Below are positions 1 to 7,837 of a stretch of 64,000 nucleotides of DNA, in pieces. Every line of letters begins with the position of its first letter. The stretch's first letter is position 1. Under the pieces are notes generated by a model. That model ran no database searches and was not told where the DNA came from. It saw only the letters and a program-made list of their open reading frames with translations. The translations under genes were made by a program, and so were the position numbers. The DNA is taken from positions 8,933 through 72,932 of the forward strand of contig SFGO01000003.1 of assembly GCA_004556545.1 (NCBI GenBank). Reading direction: 5' to 3'. Source of the DNA: Clostridiales bacterium (GTDB taxonomy: Bacteria; Bacillota; Clostridia; Christensenellales; Aristaeellaceae).

Positions 1-43
1 CGATTGCCAACAGAAGCGCCAGGAAACGGGATACCTTTTTCAT
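1..43 (-). CDS. Substrate-binding protein of a sugar ABC importer, N-terminus only
   Basis: Only the first 14 codons are inside the window. They read MKKVSRFLALLLAI, a positively charged start followed by a hydrophobic core, as expected of a signal peptide or lipoprotein leader. A strong ribosome binding site (AAAGGAGG) lies 8 nt upstream of the ATG. The gene follows two LplB/YtcP-type permeases on the same strand, which is where the extracellular solute-binding lipoprotein of this importer class (LplA, YtcQ) normally sits. Function is inferred from position and leader; the mature protein is outside the window. Confidence 0.6.
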   Translation of the reverse strand, partial: MKKVSRFLALLLAI

Positions 44-107
44 GGGAAGACCTCCTTTTGATATGAATATGGACACCAGTTCTGATAACCCCAATCGGGG
101 GAAAATC

Positions 108-1004
108 CTATTCTTTCACAGACCCAACCATAACGCCCTTGACGAAATACCGCTGAATGAAGGGATACATGCACAACATCGGCAGCATGGCGACCACGAT
201 GGTGGCGTATTTGATTCCCTCGGCCATGTTATTTTCCGTGCTGGTAGCGTTTTCAACGATTTCGTTCATAAGGACCACCTGTCGAAGGACAATCTGCAGG
301 GGATACATTTCCGCCTTGCTCAGGTAGATCACCGCACTGAAGTAGCTGTTCCAGTGACCGACTGCATAGAACATGCCGATGGTCATCAGGCTGGCCAGAC
401 TCAGCGGGAGAACGATTCGGAAGAGAATCCCAAAGTCCGTGCAGCCGTCCAGCTCCGCTGCCTCGACCAGACTGGTAGGAATGGCCAGAAAAAAGGTGCG
501 CATCAGGATCATATTGTAGGTGCTCACCGCGCCTGGCAGGATCATCGCCCAAACGGTGTTGAGCAGCTTCAGTTCCTTCACCACCAAAAAAGTGGGAATC
601 ATGCCGCCGGAGAAGAACATGGTAAACGTACACATGAGCGTCAGAAAACGCCGTCCGGGCATTTTTTTCTGACTCAGGGCCCAAGCGCCGCATACGGTCA
701 GAAGCAGGTTCACGGCTGTGCCCAGCAGCGTATAAACCACGGTGTTGCGGTAGCTGGTCCAGAGCTGGGGATAGTTGAAAACCTTGGAATAGGCCTTTGT
801 ATGAAAGCCTACCGGCAGGAAGGCCACGTCGCCCCGCAGAATCGCGGTTTCTTCCGAAAAAGAGGCGGCTATGACGTAGACCACCGGATACAGCATCAAA
901 AAGCAGAGAAACAGCAGAATGACGACGTTCAGCTTGAGAAAAATGCGTCGGCTGAGCGATTCCCGGATTCTATGCCGAGGCTTGGAAACGGCTTGAATGG
1001 TCAT
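108..1004 (-). CDS. Carbohydrate ABC importer permease, YtcP/LplC family
   Basis: Inner-membrane permease of a type I carbohydrate importer (298 aa). It has a short cytoplasmic N-terminus rich in Arg, a first membrane helix near residues 25-50, and about six helices in all. The cytoplasmic EAA loop that docks the ATPase is clear: EAAELDGCTDFGILFRIVLP. Family length is about 290-300 aa, so the gene is complete. It lies 16 nt after the partner permease and before a substrate-binding protein gene, so the three form one operon. No ATPase gene is visible in the operon; importers of this family often borrow a shared MsmX-type ATPase such as the one at 43132. Confidence 0.88.
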   Translation of the reverse strand: MTIQAVSKPRHRIRESLSRRIFLKLNVVILLFLCFLMLYPVVYVIAASFSEETAILRGDVAFLPVGFHTKAYSKVFNYPQLWTSYRNTVVYTLLGTAVNLLLTVCGAWALSQKKMPGRRFLTLMCTFTMFFSGGMIPTFLVVKELKLLNTVWAMILPGAVSTYNMILMRTFFLAIPTSLVEAAELDGCTDFGILFRIVLPLSLASLMTIGMFYAVGHWNSYFSAVIYLSKAEMYPLQIVLRQVVLMNEIVENATSTENNMAEGIKYATIVVAMLPMLCMYPFIQRYFVKGVMVGSVKE

Positions 1005-1020
1005 GAAAGTTACTCCTCCC

Positions 1021-1944
1021 TCACCATAGGCTGTTTTCGCTGTAGGTACGGCTGAGCCAGTTGCTGAAGATCACCATGGCAAACCCAATGACGCTCTGGA
1101 ACATCCCGACGGCAGTCGTATAGCTGTACTCGCCGCCCTTCAGGCCACGGCGGTAGACGTAGGTGCCGATAACGTCGCTGGTTTCCATATTGGCGTTGTT
1201 TTGCAGCAGCAGGATGGTTTCATAGCCTGCGTCCATCACATGCCCCAGACGCATAATCAGCAGCACCACCACGGTGCCGGAAATGCCGGGTAGGGTAATG
1301 TGCCACATCCGGCGCAGATATCCGCCGCCATCCACTGTGCAGGCCTCATACAGCTCTCCGTTGATGCCGCTGATCGCCGCCAGGAAGATAATGGAATTCC
1401 AGCCGATGTTCTTCCAAAGATTCATCAGCGTGTAAATGGTGCGGAAGGATTCCGGCTGCGTCATAAAATACTGACGTTCGCCGCCCAGCGAAGCGATGAC
1501 GTTATTGATCAGCCCGCTGGAGGGAGAAAGAAACTGGACGACCATACTGGCCAAAACGACCGAGGAGATAAAGTAGGGCATGTAGGTGATCGTCCGAGTG
1601 ACCTTCTTAAACCGCTTCTGCTGCACTTCGTTGAGAAGAAGGGCCAGAATGATTGCGGCGGGAAAATTGAAAAGCAGATCGTACAGGTTGATCAGCAGCG
1701 TATTGCGGACCAGCCGCCAGAGATAGATAGAATGGAAGAATTGCTTAAAGTACTTGAATCCTACCCATGGACTTTTGTCAAAACCCAGAAAAGCATTGTA
1801 ATCCTTAAACGCGATGCTCAGGCCCAGCATAGGGGCGTAGCGAAAAAACACATAGTAAAGAAACACGGGCAGAAACATCAGGTAAAGATATTTTGCCGCC
1901 CAGATTCTTCGCCAGAGCAATGCCGACTTCGTTTTTTTCTTCAC
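1021..1944 (-). CDS. Carbohydrate ABC importer permease, LplB/YteP family
   Basis: Partner permease of the importer (307 aa). The Lys/Arg-rich N-terminus (MKKKTKSALLWRR) precedes the first helix at about residues 18-38, followed by the typical LplB motif around FKDYNAFLG. The EAA loop reads EACTVDGGGYLRRMWHITLP. A good ribosome binding site (GGAGG) precedes the ATG. In Bacillus, members of this family (LplB, YteP, YesP) import complex or pectin-derived oligosaccharides, but substrate cannot be read from sequence here. It is first in the permease pair and lies directly downstream of the AraC-type sensor regulator, its likely activator. Confidence 0.88.
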   Translation of the reverse strand: MKKKTKSALLWRRIWAAKYLYLMFLPVFLYYVFFRYAPMLGLSIAFKDYNAFLGFDKSPWVGFKYFKQFFHSIYLWRLVRNTLLINLYDLLFNFPAAIILALLLNEVQQKRFKKVTRTITYMPYFISSVVLASMVVQFLSPSSGLINNVIASLGGERQYFMTQPESFRTIYTLMNLWKNIGWNSIIFLAAISGINGELYEACTVDGGGYLRRMWHITLPGISGTVVVLLIMRLGHVMDAGYETILLLQNNANMETSDVIGTYVYRRGLKGGEYSYTTAVGMFQSVIGFAMVIFSNWLSRTYSENSLW

Positions 1945-2039
1945 GCGTTTTCACCTCCGTGAAGAAAGCGTAGCATGTATTTTGCTTTTTTTCTATCTTC
2001 TATTTGAGGAAAACGGTCGTCTAAATCGACAAAATGGCA

Positions 2040-4364
2040 TCATCCAATCGGCGAATTCATCGTCGAATTAGCTACTCGGAACTGTCCGGGAGTGATTCCT
2101 TCGGATTTTTTGAACATCCGGATAAAGGTATTCTGGTTTTCGATGCCCACCATGGCCCCGACTTCCCGAACGGTCAACTGGGTTTCGCAAAGCAGACTTT
2201 TCGCCTTGGAAATGCGCAGGTCTGTCAGCATGCGCAGAAAGCTGGTACCGCCGACTTTGCGGAAGATCAGACCGATATAGCTTGGCGAAAGGGAAAGCGC
2301 CGCGCTGGCTGTATCCAGCGAAATATCGTTCTGATATTCCCGCAGCAGATAATCCATCAGCTTCTGGTACAGGATTTTTTCCTGACTGGATGCATTGGAA
2401 GGCAACGCTTCCATAATAGCGTCAAAAACGGTCGAAAGCTGCTGAAGCGTCTCTTCTCCCATGGGAAGCAGACTGGACGACAGGCCGGTCTGTTCCAGAC
2501 TTTCCTCAAAGGCGGATTCAACGCCCGCCTGCTTGGCGGCGCGCAGTGCGGTGAAGAGAAGCGCTTGCGCTACGTTGCGCTTTAAGAGGGGCGCATTATC
2601 GTGACTTTCGCAGAGATTCTTAAGAAAGCGGTGCGTCTCTTCTTTCTGGCCGCTGGTGATGTAATTCAAAAGCTGTTGCTCCGCACTGAGCGGATAATCC
2701 TGAGCGGATGGCAGCACGATCTCTTCGGCATAATACAGCGCCCGTTCGTCGGTGCGTTTTCCGCAGCGGAGCGCCATCATGGCGTCCACCAGCGAGTCGG
2801 CTGCGCTTTCCGTGCCGTAAGCGCGGCCAATGCCGATTTTGCACGCCGTACAGACGGAAAAACGCTCGCAGCATTTTTCCAAAAATTGATAAATCAGCTC
2901 AGGACACGGATGATCGATGTCCAGATTGAACAGAACCAGCAGACAACCGTCGGTTCGCTGGGCGCACCAGATCCGCATGGGGCCGTAGTCAGCCTCGGTT
3001 TGAGCCCGCTCAATCCAGTCCGGCACATTTTGCCCCAGTTCTTCCCGAAGCCGCTCGCTTTCCCGGAAGTTGATTTCGATCACCGCCGCCTGAACCCGCT
3101 GATAGGGAAGAAAAATCTGCGCCTGCGCCAGAACGCTCTGCCAGTCGCCCCGCATCCTGCCTTCCATCCATTCCGGCAGCAGTTTATTTTTCAGCAAACG
3201 AATCGTTTCCTGGTTGGAAAGGGTCAGCGTGTGATTTTCTTCGGCAATCAGCCGAATAGCATCGCTCAACAGAGCGTACTCGTTGGTCTGACGCTGCCCG
3301 GATAGCAGGTGACCCATCTGGTCTACCTGCCTGAGCAGCTGTTCCAGCGGCGCGTACATTTTCTGGCTGGCAAATACGGCGGCCAGAACGCCTGCCAGCA
3401 TACAAACGCCCATGACCAGCATGGTCAGCTGTTTCGTCCGTTCTGCCGGAGCCAGCAGTTGGCTGTAGGGAACGACGGCGATGCACACAAGCCCCGGCGC
3501 AATGGTTTTTCTGGCCATAACGCCATACTCTCTGCCGCCGTAACGGATGGTTTTCTGACCGCCCTTCATAAAAAGACGGCAAACCTCCGCCACTGCTTCG
3601 TCCTCGCAGGGCAGCAGGGGATTGCCCTGCGAATCCGCCAGCAGTAAAACGCCGTTTTCGCTTTCCGGCAAAAAGTTTTTCAGCTTTTCAATCTGCAAAT
3701 GATAAAACGCGAAGCCCTGCTGATAGGGCGAATTCATGGGAAGGGAGCTGGCGAAAACCAGCACAGAATCCTGACTCATCACCCGATGAATGGTGGAGAG
3801 GCCCGCAAACAGGCAAAGGGAGGTTTCCGTATTCTGATGCAGTACTTCCTGAATGCCTTTCAGAGATAGGAAATCGATTTTTTCATAATAGTCTTTGGAG
3901 GAAAAGCTGCTTTCGGAGGTAATGATTAAATCCAGCTTGCTGAAATAAATCCCGATATCGCAAAGCGTATTGCTGAAGGCCTTCATGTTCTTCAGGGTTT
4001 CAATCAAGTCTTTCTTGATGAGGATATGAGAGGGCGTTTGGTCGGATAAGAAAAGAAAGGTTTCTACGGAACGGTCATTGCTCAGCTGCCACGAAAAGGA
4101 GTTCAGCTGTTCCAACTGCTGATCCATGGAAACGCAGGTGGTTTTCAGCAGCGCCTCCTGCTGACGCCATGCGTCCTCCATCAGCTGACTGGAGGTGCGC
4201 TGATAGAGCCAAAAACCGGTAAAAACGGTTGTGACCACTGTAAAAGCAATCAGAAGCGTCATCAGTTTGACCCTGACGCTCCGATGAAAAAGGGAAATTT
4301 TCGTTGATTTGAGCCCTTTTCCCTGCTCTGCATGGCGAAGCTGCACTGTTTTCACCCTTTCCAT
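2040..4364 (-). CDS. Membrane-anchored AraC-family regulator, YesS-like
   Basis: A one-protein sensor and activator of about 774 aa. Residues near 25-45 form a membrane helix (LMTLLIAFTVVTTVF), followed by about 250 residues of extracellular sensor domain and a second helix around LTMLVMGVCMLAGVLAAVF. A cytoplasmic middle region leads to a C-terminal AraC/XylS double helix-turn-helix (LDTASAALSLSPSYIGLIFRK and VREVGAMVGIENQNTFIRMF). This is the layout of YesS, which activates pectin-oligosaccharide genes in Bacillus. The start is uncertain: I chose ATG 4364, but GTG 4355 overlaps the stop of a 22-codon upstream ORF with a far better ribosome binding site. The long upstream extension to a TTG at 4478 has no such site. 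Confidence 0.8.
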   Translation of the reverse strand: MERVKTVQLRHAEQGKGLKSTKISLFHRSVRVKLMTLLIAFTVVTTVFTGFWLYQRTSSQLMEDAWRQQEALLKTTCVSMDQQLEQLNSFSWQLSNDRSVETFLFLSDQTPSHILIKKDLIETLKNMKAFSNTLCDIGIYFSKLDLIITSESSFSSKDYYEKIDFLSLKGIQEVLHQNTETSLCLFAGLSTIHRVMSQDSVLVFASSLPMNSPYQQGFAFYHLQIEKLKNFLPESENGVLLLADSQGNPLLPCEDEAVAEVCRLFMKGGQKTIRYGGREYGVMARKTIAPGLVCIAVVPYSQLLAPAERTKQLTMLVMGVCMLAGVLAAVFASQKMYAPLEQLLRQVDQMGHLLSGQRQTNEYALLSDAIRLIAEENHTLTLSNQETIRLLKNKLLPEWMEGRMRGDWQSVLAQAQIFLPYQRVQAAVIEINFRESERLREELGQNVPDWIERAQTEADYGPMRIWCAQRTDGCLLVLFNLDIDHPCPELIYQFLEKCCERFSVCTACKIGIGRAYGTESAADSLVDAMMALRCGKRTDERALYYAEEIVLPSAQDYPLSAEQQLLNYITSGQKEETHRFLKNLCESHDNAPLLKRNVAQALLFTALRAAKQAGVESAFEESLEQTGLSSSLLPMGEETLQQLSTVFDAIMEALPSNASSQEKILYQKLMDYLLREYQNDISLDTASAALSLSPSYIGLIFRKVGGTSFLRMLTDLRISKAKSLLCETQLTVREVGAMVGIENQNTFIRMFKKSEGITPGQFRVANSTMNSPIG

Positions 4365-4420
4365 GACACCGGTTTTTTTCCTCGTATCGGGAAGCCATGT
4401 TCCGGATAAATTCGAAACAT
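4352..4420 (-). CDS. Possible 22-codon leader ORF, translationally coupled
   Basis: ATG at 4420 has an AAGGAG site 5 nt upstream, the best ribosome binding site in this region. The ORF encodes MFRIYPEHGFPIRGKKPVSW plus KG and stops at 4352 in a GTGA overlap with a GTG in frame with the AraC-type regulator. That geometry is typical of translational coupling. It may be a genuine leader peptide or the remnant of a frameshifted regulator N-terminus. Confidence 0.4.
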   Translation of the reverse strand: MFRIYPEHGFPIRGKKPVSWKG

Positions 4421-4539
4421 AGCATCTCCTTCTTTGCCTGCCTATTTTATCCGGCAAAGGTCTTTCCGTCAAGCGCAAGGCACCAACGCCTGCGGGAGAA
4501 GGGCTTTCATAAAAAATTCTTTTTTTGGAAAAATAGGTG

Positions 4540-4568
4540 TTGACAGATTCGAAGTTCTGTTATATAAT
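4540..4568 (+). promoter_or_regulatory. Consensus sigma-A promoter for the tRNA-Met pair
   Basis: TTGACA at 4540-4545, a 17-nt spacer, and TATAAT at 4563-4568: a perfect consensus promoter 27 nt upstream of the first tRNA, as expected for a strongly expressed stable-RNA operon. Confidence 0.9.
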
Positions 4569-4595
4569 CATCATCGTTGCGAAAGCAACCGATAA

Positions 4596-4672
<77 letters not shown>

Positions 4673-4676
4673 ACAT

Positions 4677-4753
4677 GGCTCCGTAGCTCAGCTGGCTAGA
4701 GCATTCGGTTCATACCCGGAGTGTCACTGGTTCGAATCCAGTCGGAGCCACCA
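4677..4753 (+). tRNA. Elongator tRNA-Met (CAT)
   Basis: A 77-nt cloverleaf with encoded CCA, four nt after the initiator. The acceptor GGCTCCG pairs with CGGAGCC, and the anticodon loop is TTCATAC with CAT. A paired first acceptor position and the absence of the GGG/CCC anticodon stem make it the elongator. A CAT tRNA could be tRNA-Ile2 after lysidine modification, but that type usually has a CTCATAA loop. Confidence 0.9.
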
Positions 4754-4758
4754 TCGTG

Positions 4759-4798
4759 AATCCCTTGAGAATCAAAGTTCTCAAGGGATTTTCTTTTT
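4759..4798 (+). terminator. Intrinsic terminator of the tRNA operon
   Basis: A perfect 13-bp stem (AATCCCTTGAGAA with its complement), a 6-nt loop TCAAAG, and a T-rich tail TTCTTTTT, directly after the second tRNA. Confidence 0.93.
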
Positions 4799-4888
4799 GG
4801 CAGGAGAAGGCCACCGGCTATGCCGACGGAGGGGAAAGCGCTCTTTGCCAACAGCTGGGGGAAGCGGGATTCGCAGCCTGCAAAATAT

Positions 4889-4923
4889 GTGCCGGGACTA
4901 CATGGCCCCGGCACGATTTTTTT
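4889..4923. terminator. Probable bidirectional terminator
   Basis: An 8-bp GC stem (GTGCCGGG/CCCGGCAC) is followed by seven T on the plus strand and by a short TATTTT on the minus strand. It lies just past the stop of the secreted SH3-like protein gene read on minus. Confidence 0.6.
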
Positions 4924-5887
4924 AATCCTGCTGCAGGTATGCGTTGGTTCCTTTTATAAATTTGGTATTCACAAACCCTGCTTTATTCTTCCCGATAAGA
5001 AACGCCCATTCACTTTGCATAGATGATATGAAAACTTCCGACCCGTTAGAAAGCTTTCCAATCTTTTCCCCGCCGGGGCCGTCTCGGAGGATAAGCATTT
5101 TTCCATTTCCATGTTTTGAAGTATCAACAACCGTTTGTGTCATTAGTGCTAATGGGGAAAGATATTGATTGATATCAAATGTTCTCGCATTAAATTGTTG
5201 GATTTCTACAGAATCGAGATCAAATCCAAGAACATCTTCCTCATTTCTTGCGTATCCGATGCTTCCGGTCAATTCTCTTGTTAATACAAAAGTATAGCAA
5301 TCATAAAACAATTGTTGGACATACTGGCTTTCTATCGGTTCAGATGTTTGTACAACAAAGACTTCAAATCTCCAATTTGTTTCTATACCTGCGACATGTG
5401 TAAAACATGATTGAAAACTATAACGATTATCACTTGTTTCGATTGAATAGTATAAATTTATGTCCTGTAAAGAATTTTCATATACTTTCCAGCAGGAGAA
5501 AGCTCTTAACTTAATAACGCCATGATGGATAGAAGGGATCAGCGCTTTCTCGTTGGCAGAAGACAAATTCAACTGCTGGTCGTTGCTGTCTCGCTGAAAA
5601 GTCAAAAGCACAACTTCCTGTTGATTGGTTGCAACAACAGGAAGGCTTGTTAGAACATGCTCATCAACTTCAACGTGATTGTCTTCAGGCCAAAAGAAAA
5701 CAAACTGCTTCCATTTTTCATCAAGCTGAATAGAAAGCTTGTCTTGGAAATTTTCGAACGAATAAGGAGTTAGCTCGTGATCTTCGGCATATTGAATGGG
5801 CGGCGCGGCAGCATCGGCAACTGAAAGACTGGGGACAGTACATAATGCAAAAATCACTACCAGTAAGCTGGCTAAGTATTGTTTCAT
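4922..5887 (-). CDS. Secreted protein with C-terminal SH3-like domain
   Basis: About 321 aa. The start ATG at 5887 follows AGGGAG. It opens with a classic signal peptide (MKQYLASLLVVIFALC, cleavage near VADAAA), so the protein is exported. The middle is unfamiliar beta-rich sequence. The last 70 residues (KMLILRDGPGGEKIGKLSNG through EWAFLIGKNKAGFVNTKFI) match a bacterial SH3 (SH3b) pattern, a domain that often binds cell wall. Base composition is clearly more AT-rich than the surrounding genes and rare-looking AT-ended codons are common, suggesting acquired DNA. An in-frame extension upstream of 5887 exists but lacks a signal. No function can be assigned. Confidence 0.72.
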   Translation of the reverse strand: MKQYLASLLVVIFALCTVPSLSVADAAAPPIQYAEDHELTPYSFENFQDKLSIQLDEKWKQFVFFWPEDNHVEVDEHVLTSLPVVATNQQEVVLLTFQRDSNDQQLNLSSANEKALIPSIHHGVIKLRAFSCWKVYENSLQDINLYYSIETSDNRYSFQSCFTHVAGIETNWRFEVFVVQTSEPIESQYVQQLFYDCYTFVLTRELTGSIGYARNEEDVLGFDLDSVEIQQFNARTFDINQYLSPLALMTQTVVDTSKHGNGKMLILRDGPGGEKIGKLSNGSEVFISSMQSEWAFLIGKNKAGFVNTKFIKGTNAYLQQD

Positions 5888-5991
5888 GTTTGTGCTCCCT
5901 TTGTTAATCTTGTTATAGATCGGCTTGCCATAAAAACCACCGCAAAGCGTAACGGTTGTGTTTCTACCCGGACGGCAACAGCAAAATACGT

Positions 5992-6546
5992 TCATTCGTC
6001 GTAAATATGGTTTTCTTCTTTCTCTTTTTTCAGGTCCGTGAAGTACCATACTTCTCCGGAATAGGGAGAGAGCGCTACATAATACTGACTGGAATAGATT
6101 TTTCTATCTTCCGTTGGCTTTTCTCTTTCTTTGAAAAACAAGACCGAATAATACTCATGTTCGCGTTCCTGATCCATGAAGCATTCGATCCAGAAATCTA
6201 CATCAACAAGACATTGTTCGAGATCTGCGTCGATCTTGTTTTCCGTTAAGTACTCTGCAACGTGTTTCTTCGCGATTTCAATAACGGTGTCTGTATCCAG
6301 ACAGGTTTCGTCAGGAACGCCGCGCCGGCTTCCCTTATTGAAGTAAATATATTTATTGTAGAAATCCGCCTTTTCCTGAAAAGACCATGTGTATGTCGGG
6401 CCATTCTTTTCTGCGGCCTCGTACAATGCGTCCATGAGTTCGTCGTAGGTATAAAGCGGCTCTTCTGCATAAGAAAGCTGCATAATCATTGCTGAAAAAA
6501 CGAGAACCATTGCGAGAAATAAGCCAATTTTTTGAAGATGTTTCAT
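5992..6546 (-). CDS. Small secreted protein of unknown function
   Basis: 184 aa with a signal peptide (MKHLQKIGLFLAMVLVFSAM, cleavage near LSYAEE). The mature part is acidic and rich in aromatic residues. Near the C-terminus, YYVALSPYSGEVWYF resembles the repeat seen in PepSY-like inhibitory domains, but the match is weak. It sits upstream of and on the same strand as the SH3-like secreted protein, with a 104-nt gap, so both may be cotranscribed and share an envelope role. It is AT-rich relative to neighbours. No catalytic motif is visible. Confidence 0.65.
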   Translation of the reverse strand: MKHLQKIGLFLAMVLVFSAMIMQLSYAEEPLYTYDELMDALYEAAEKNGPTYTWSFQEKADFYNKYIYFNKGSRRGVPDETCLDTDTVIEIAKKHVAEYLTENKIDADLEQCLVDVDFWIECFMDQEREHEYYSVLFFKEREKPTEDRKIYSSQYYVALSPYSGEVWYFTDLKKEKEENHIYDE

Positions 6547-6891
6547 AGCAGTCCATCACCTTTCCTTTCTGCACGCTCAACGCACCGTTCGGCAGCGGCG
6601 CTAACGGGGCATTTTCCGTCATCTGCCGCTGGCAAAAATCTCGATTTTTCTCCCCTAAACCTTCGGTTTTTGCCGTTGCATCGAACGAAAAATGCTATGG
6701 TCTTAGGACGATTCCTATTATATCCGTTCATGGGCGCAAAAGCTACTCGACAAATGTAAATTGTTGGCAGCATCCCCTCCCCTCCGAACGCCTTGCCGCG
6801 CTCATTCCCCGAATGGGCATTGTGCCTTTTTGGGCAGCATGTTATAATGAAAGAAAGACGCTCGATTTTGGACTTGAAGGAGGAACGTTTC
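6547..6891. other. Divergent intergenic region
   Basis: 345 nt without a supported gene. It holds the plus promoter at 6820 for the hydrolase and, on the minus strand, a TATAAT (6717-6722) with no clear -35 that may serve the secreted-protein pair. ORFs crossing it have no ribosome binding sites and are shadows. Confidence 0.5.
6820..6848 (+). promoter_or_regulatory. Sigma-A-type promoter of the alpha/beta hydrolase gene
   Basis: TTGTGC (6820-6825), a 17-nt spacer, and TATAAT (6843-6848), 44 nt before the start codon. Confidence 0.7.
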
Positions 6892-7809
6892 ATGGCAGAG
6901 GCGATCAAAGGAAGTTTTCGTTCCGTTACCGGACAGGAACTGGAAAAGCGGCTTTGGCCCGCGGACGGCGAGCCGAAGGCGATCGTGCAGTTTGTGCACG
7001 GAATGGCGGAGCATATCGACCGCTATGACGCGCCTGCGAAAGCGCTGAATCAGGCGGGCTTTCTGGTGGTGGGGCATACCCATCTGGGCCATGGCCGGAA
7101 CGCGGCGGTGAAGGGCTATTTTGCCGAAAAGGATGGCTGGGATGCGCTGATCGAAGATACCAACGCCCTGCGCCGGGAGGTGCAGGCCCAGTATCCTGAG
7201 CTGCCTTATTTCCTGTTGGGGCACAGCATGGGCAGCTTCGTGGCCCGCACCTACTGCCTGAAGTACGAAGAAGGGCTGGCAGGCGCGATTTTCAGCGGCA
7301 CCGGCCATTTTGGGAAGGGCATTGTGATGGCGGGAACGGCCATCGCCGCCGTACAGTGCTTCTTCGGCGGGGCACAGAAGCCCTGCATGCTGCTGCATCA
7401 TATGAATTTCTCCGCCAATAACAAAAAGGTGGAAAATCCCCAGACCGACAGCGACTGGCTCACTCGGGACGGGGAGCAGGTGGCCAAGTATAAGGCCGAC
7501 CCGCTGTGCGGCTTTCCCTTCACCGCCCGGGCCTATGCGGATATGTTCGACGGCCTGCGCCGCCTGTACCCGGAGCATCTCTCCGCCATGAAAAAGGACG
7601 TTCCCGTGCTGCTTTTTGCGGGCGATCACGACCCGGTCGGCAGCAACGGGCAGGGTGTGCGGCAGGTGTATGAGGAGATCCGGGCGGCAGGCGTTCGGGA
7701 TGTGACGCTCAAGCTCTACGAGGGCGGACGGCACGAGATGTTCAACGAGATCAATCAGGAAGAGGTCTATGCCGACCTAATCGGCTGGCTGAACAGCAAG
7801 CTGGCCTGA
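6892..7809 (+). CDS. Alpha/beta hydrolase, monoacylglycerol lipase-like
   Basis: A serine hydrolase of the lysophospholipase/monoglyceride lipase group (serine aminopeptidase S33 fold), 305 aa, cytoplasmic with no signal peptide. HGMAEH supplies the oxyanion region, GHSMGS carries the nucleophile Ser (about residue 111), FAGDHDPVG the catalytic Asp, and GGRHEMFNE the His. The ATG at 6892 has an ideal AAGGAGG site, so I reject the longer ORF start at 6793. Substrate is probably a monoacylglycerol or similar small ester, by family only. It has its own promoter and is followed after 28 nt by recD2, which may be cotranscribed. Confidence 0.88.
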   Translation: MAEAIKGSFRSVTGQELEKRLWPADGEPKAIVQFVHGMAEHIDRYDAPAKALNQAGFLVVGHTHLGHGRNAAVKGYFAEKDGWDALIEDTNALRREVQAQYPELPYFLLGHSMGSFVARTYCLKYEEGLAGAIFSGTGHFGKGIVMAGTAIAAVQCFFGGAQKPCMLLHHMNFSANNKKVENPQTDSDWLTRDGEQVAKYKADPLCGFPFTARAYADMFDGLRRLYPEHLSAMKKDVPVLLFAGDHDPVGSNGQGVRQVYEEIRAAGVRDVTLKLYEGGRHEMFNEINQEEVYADLIGWLNSKLA

Positions 7810-7837
7810 ATCCCGCTTGGAAACCTACGAAAGAACG

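Noticed and set aside
253..693. Minus-strand ORF inside the YtcP-type permease
   Set aside because: Shadow frame of a real gene; no ribosome binding site, and arginine/histidine-rich composition typical of out-of-frame GC-rich DNA.
4696..4914. ORF overlapping the second tRNA and its terminator
   Set aside because: It runs through a functional tRNA and hairpin and has no start signals.
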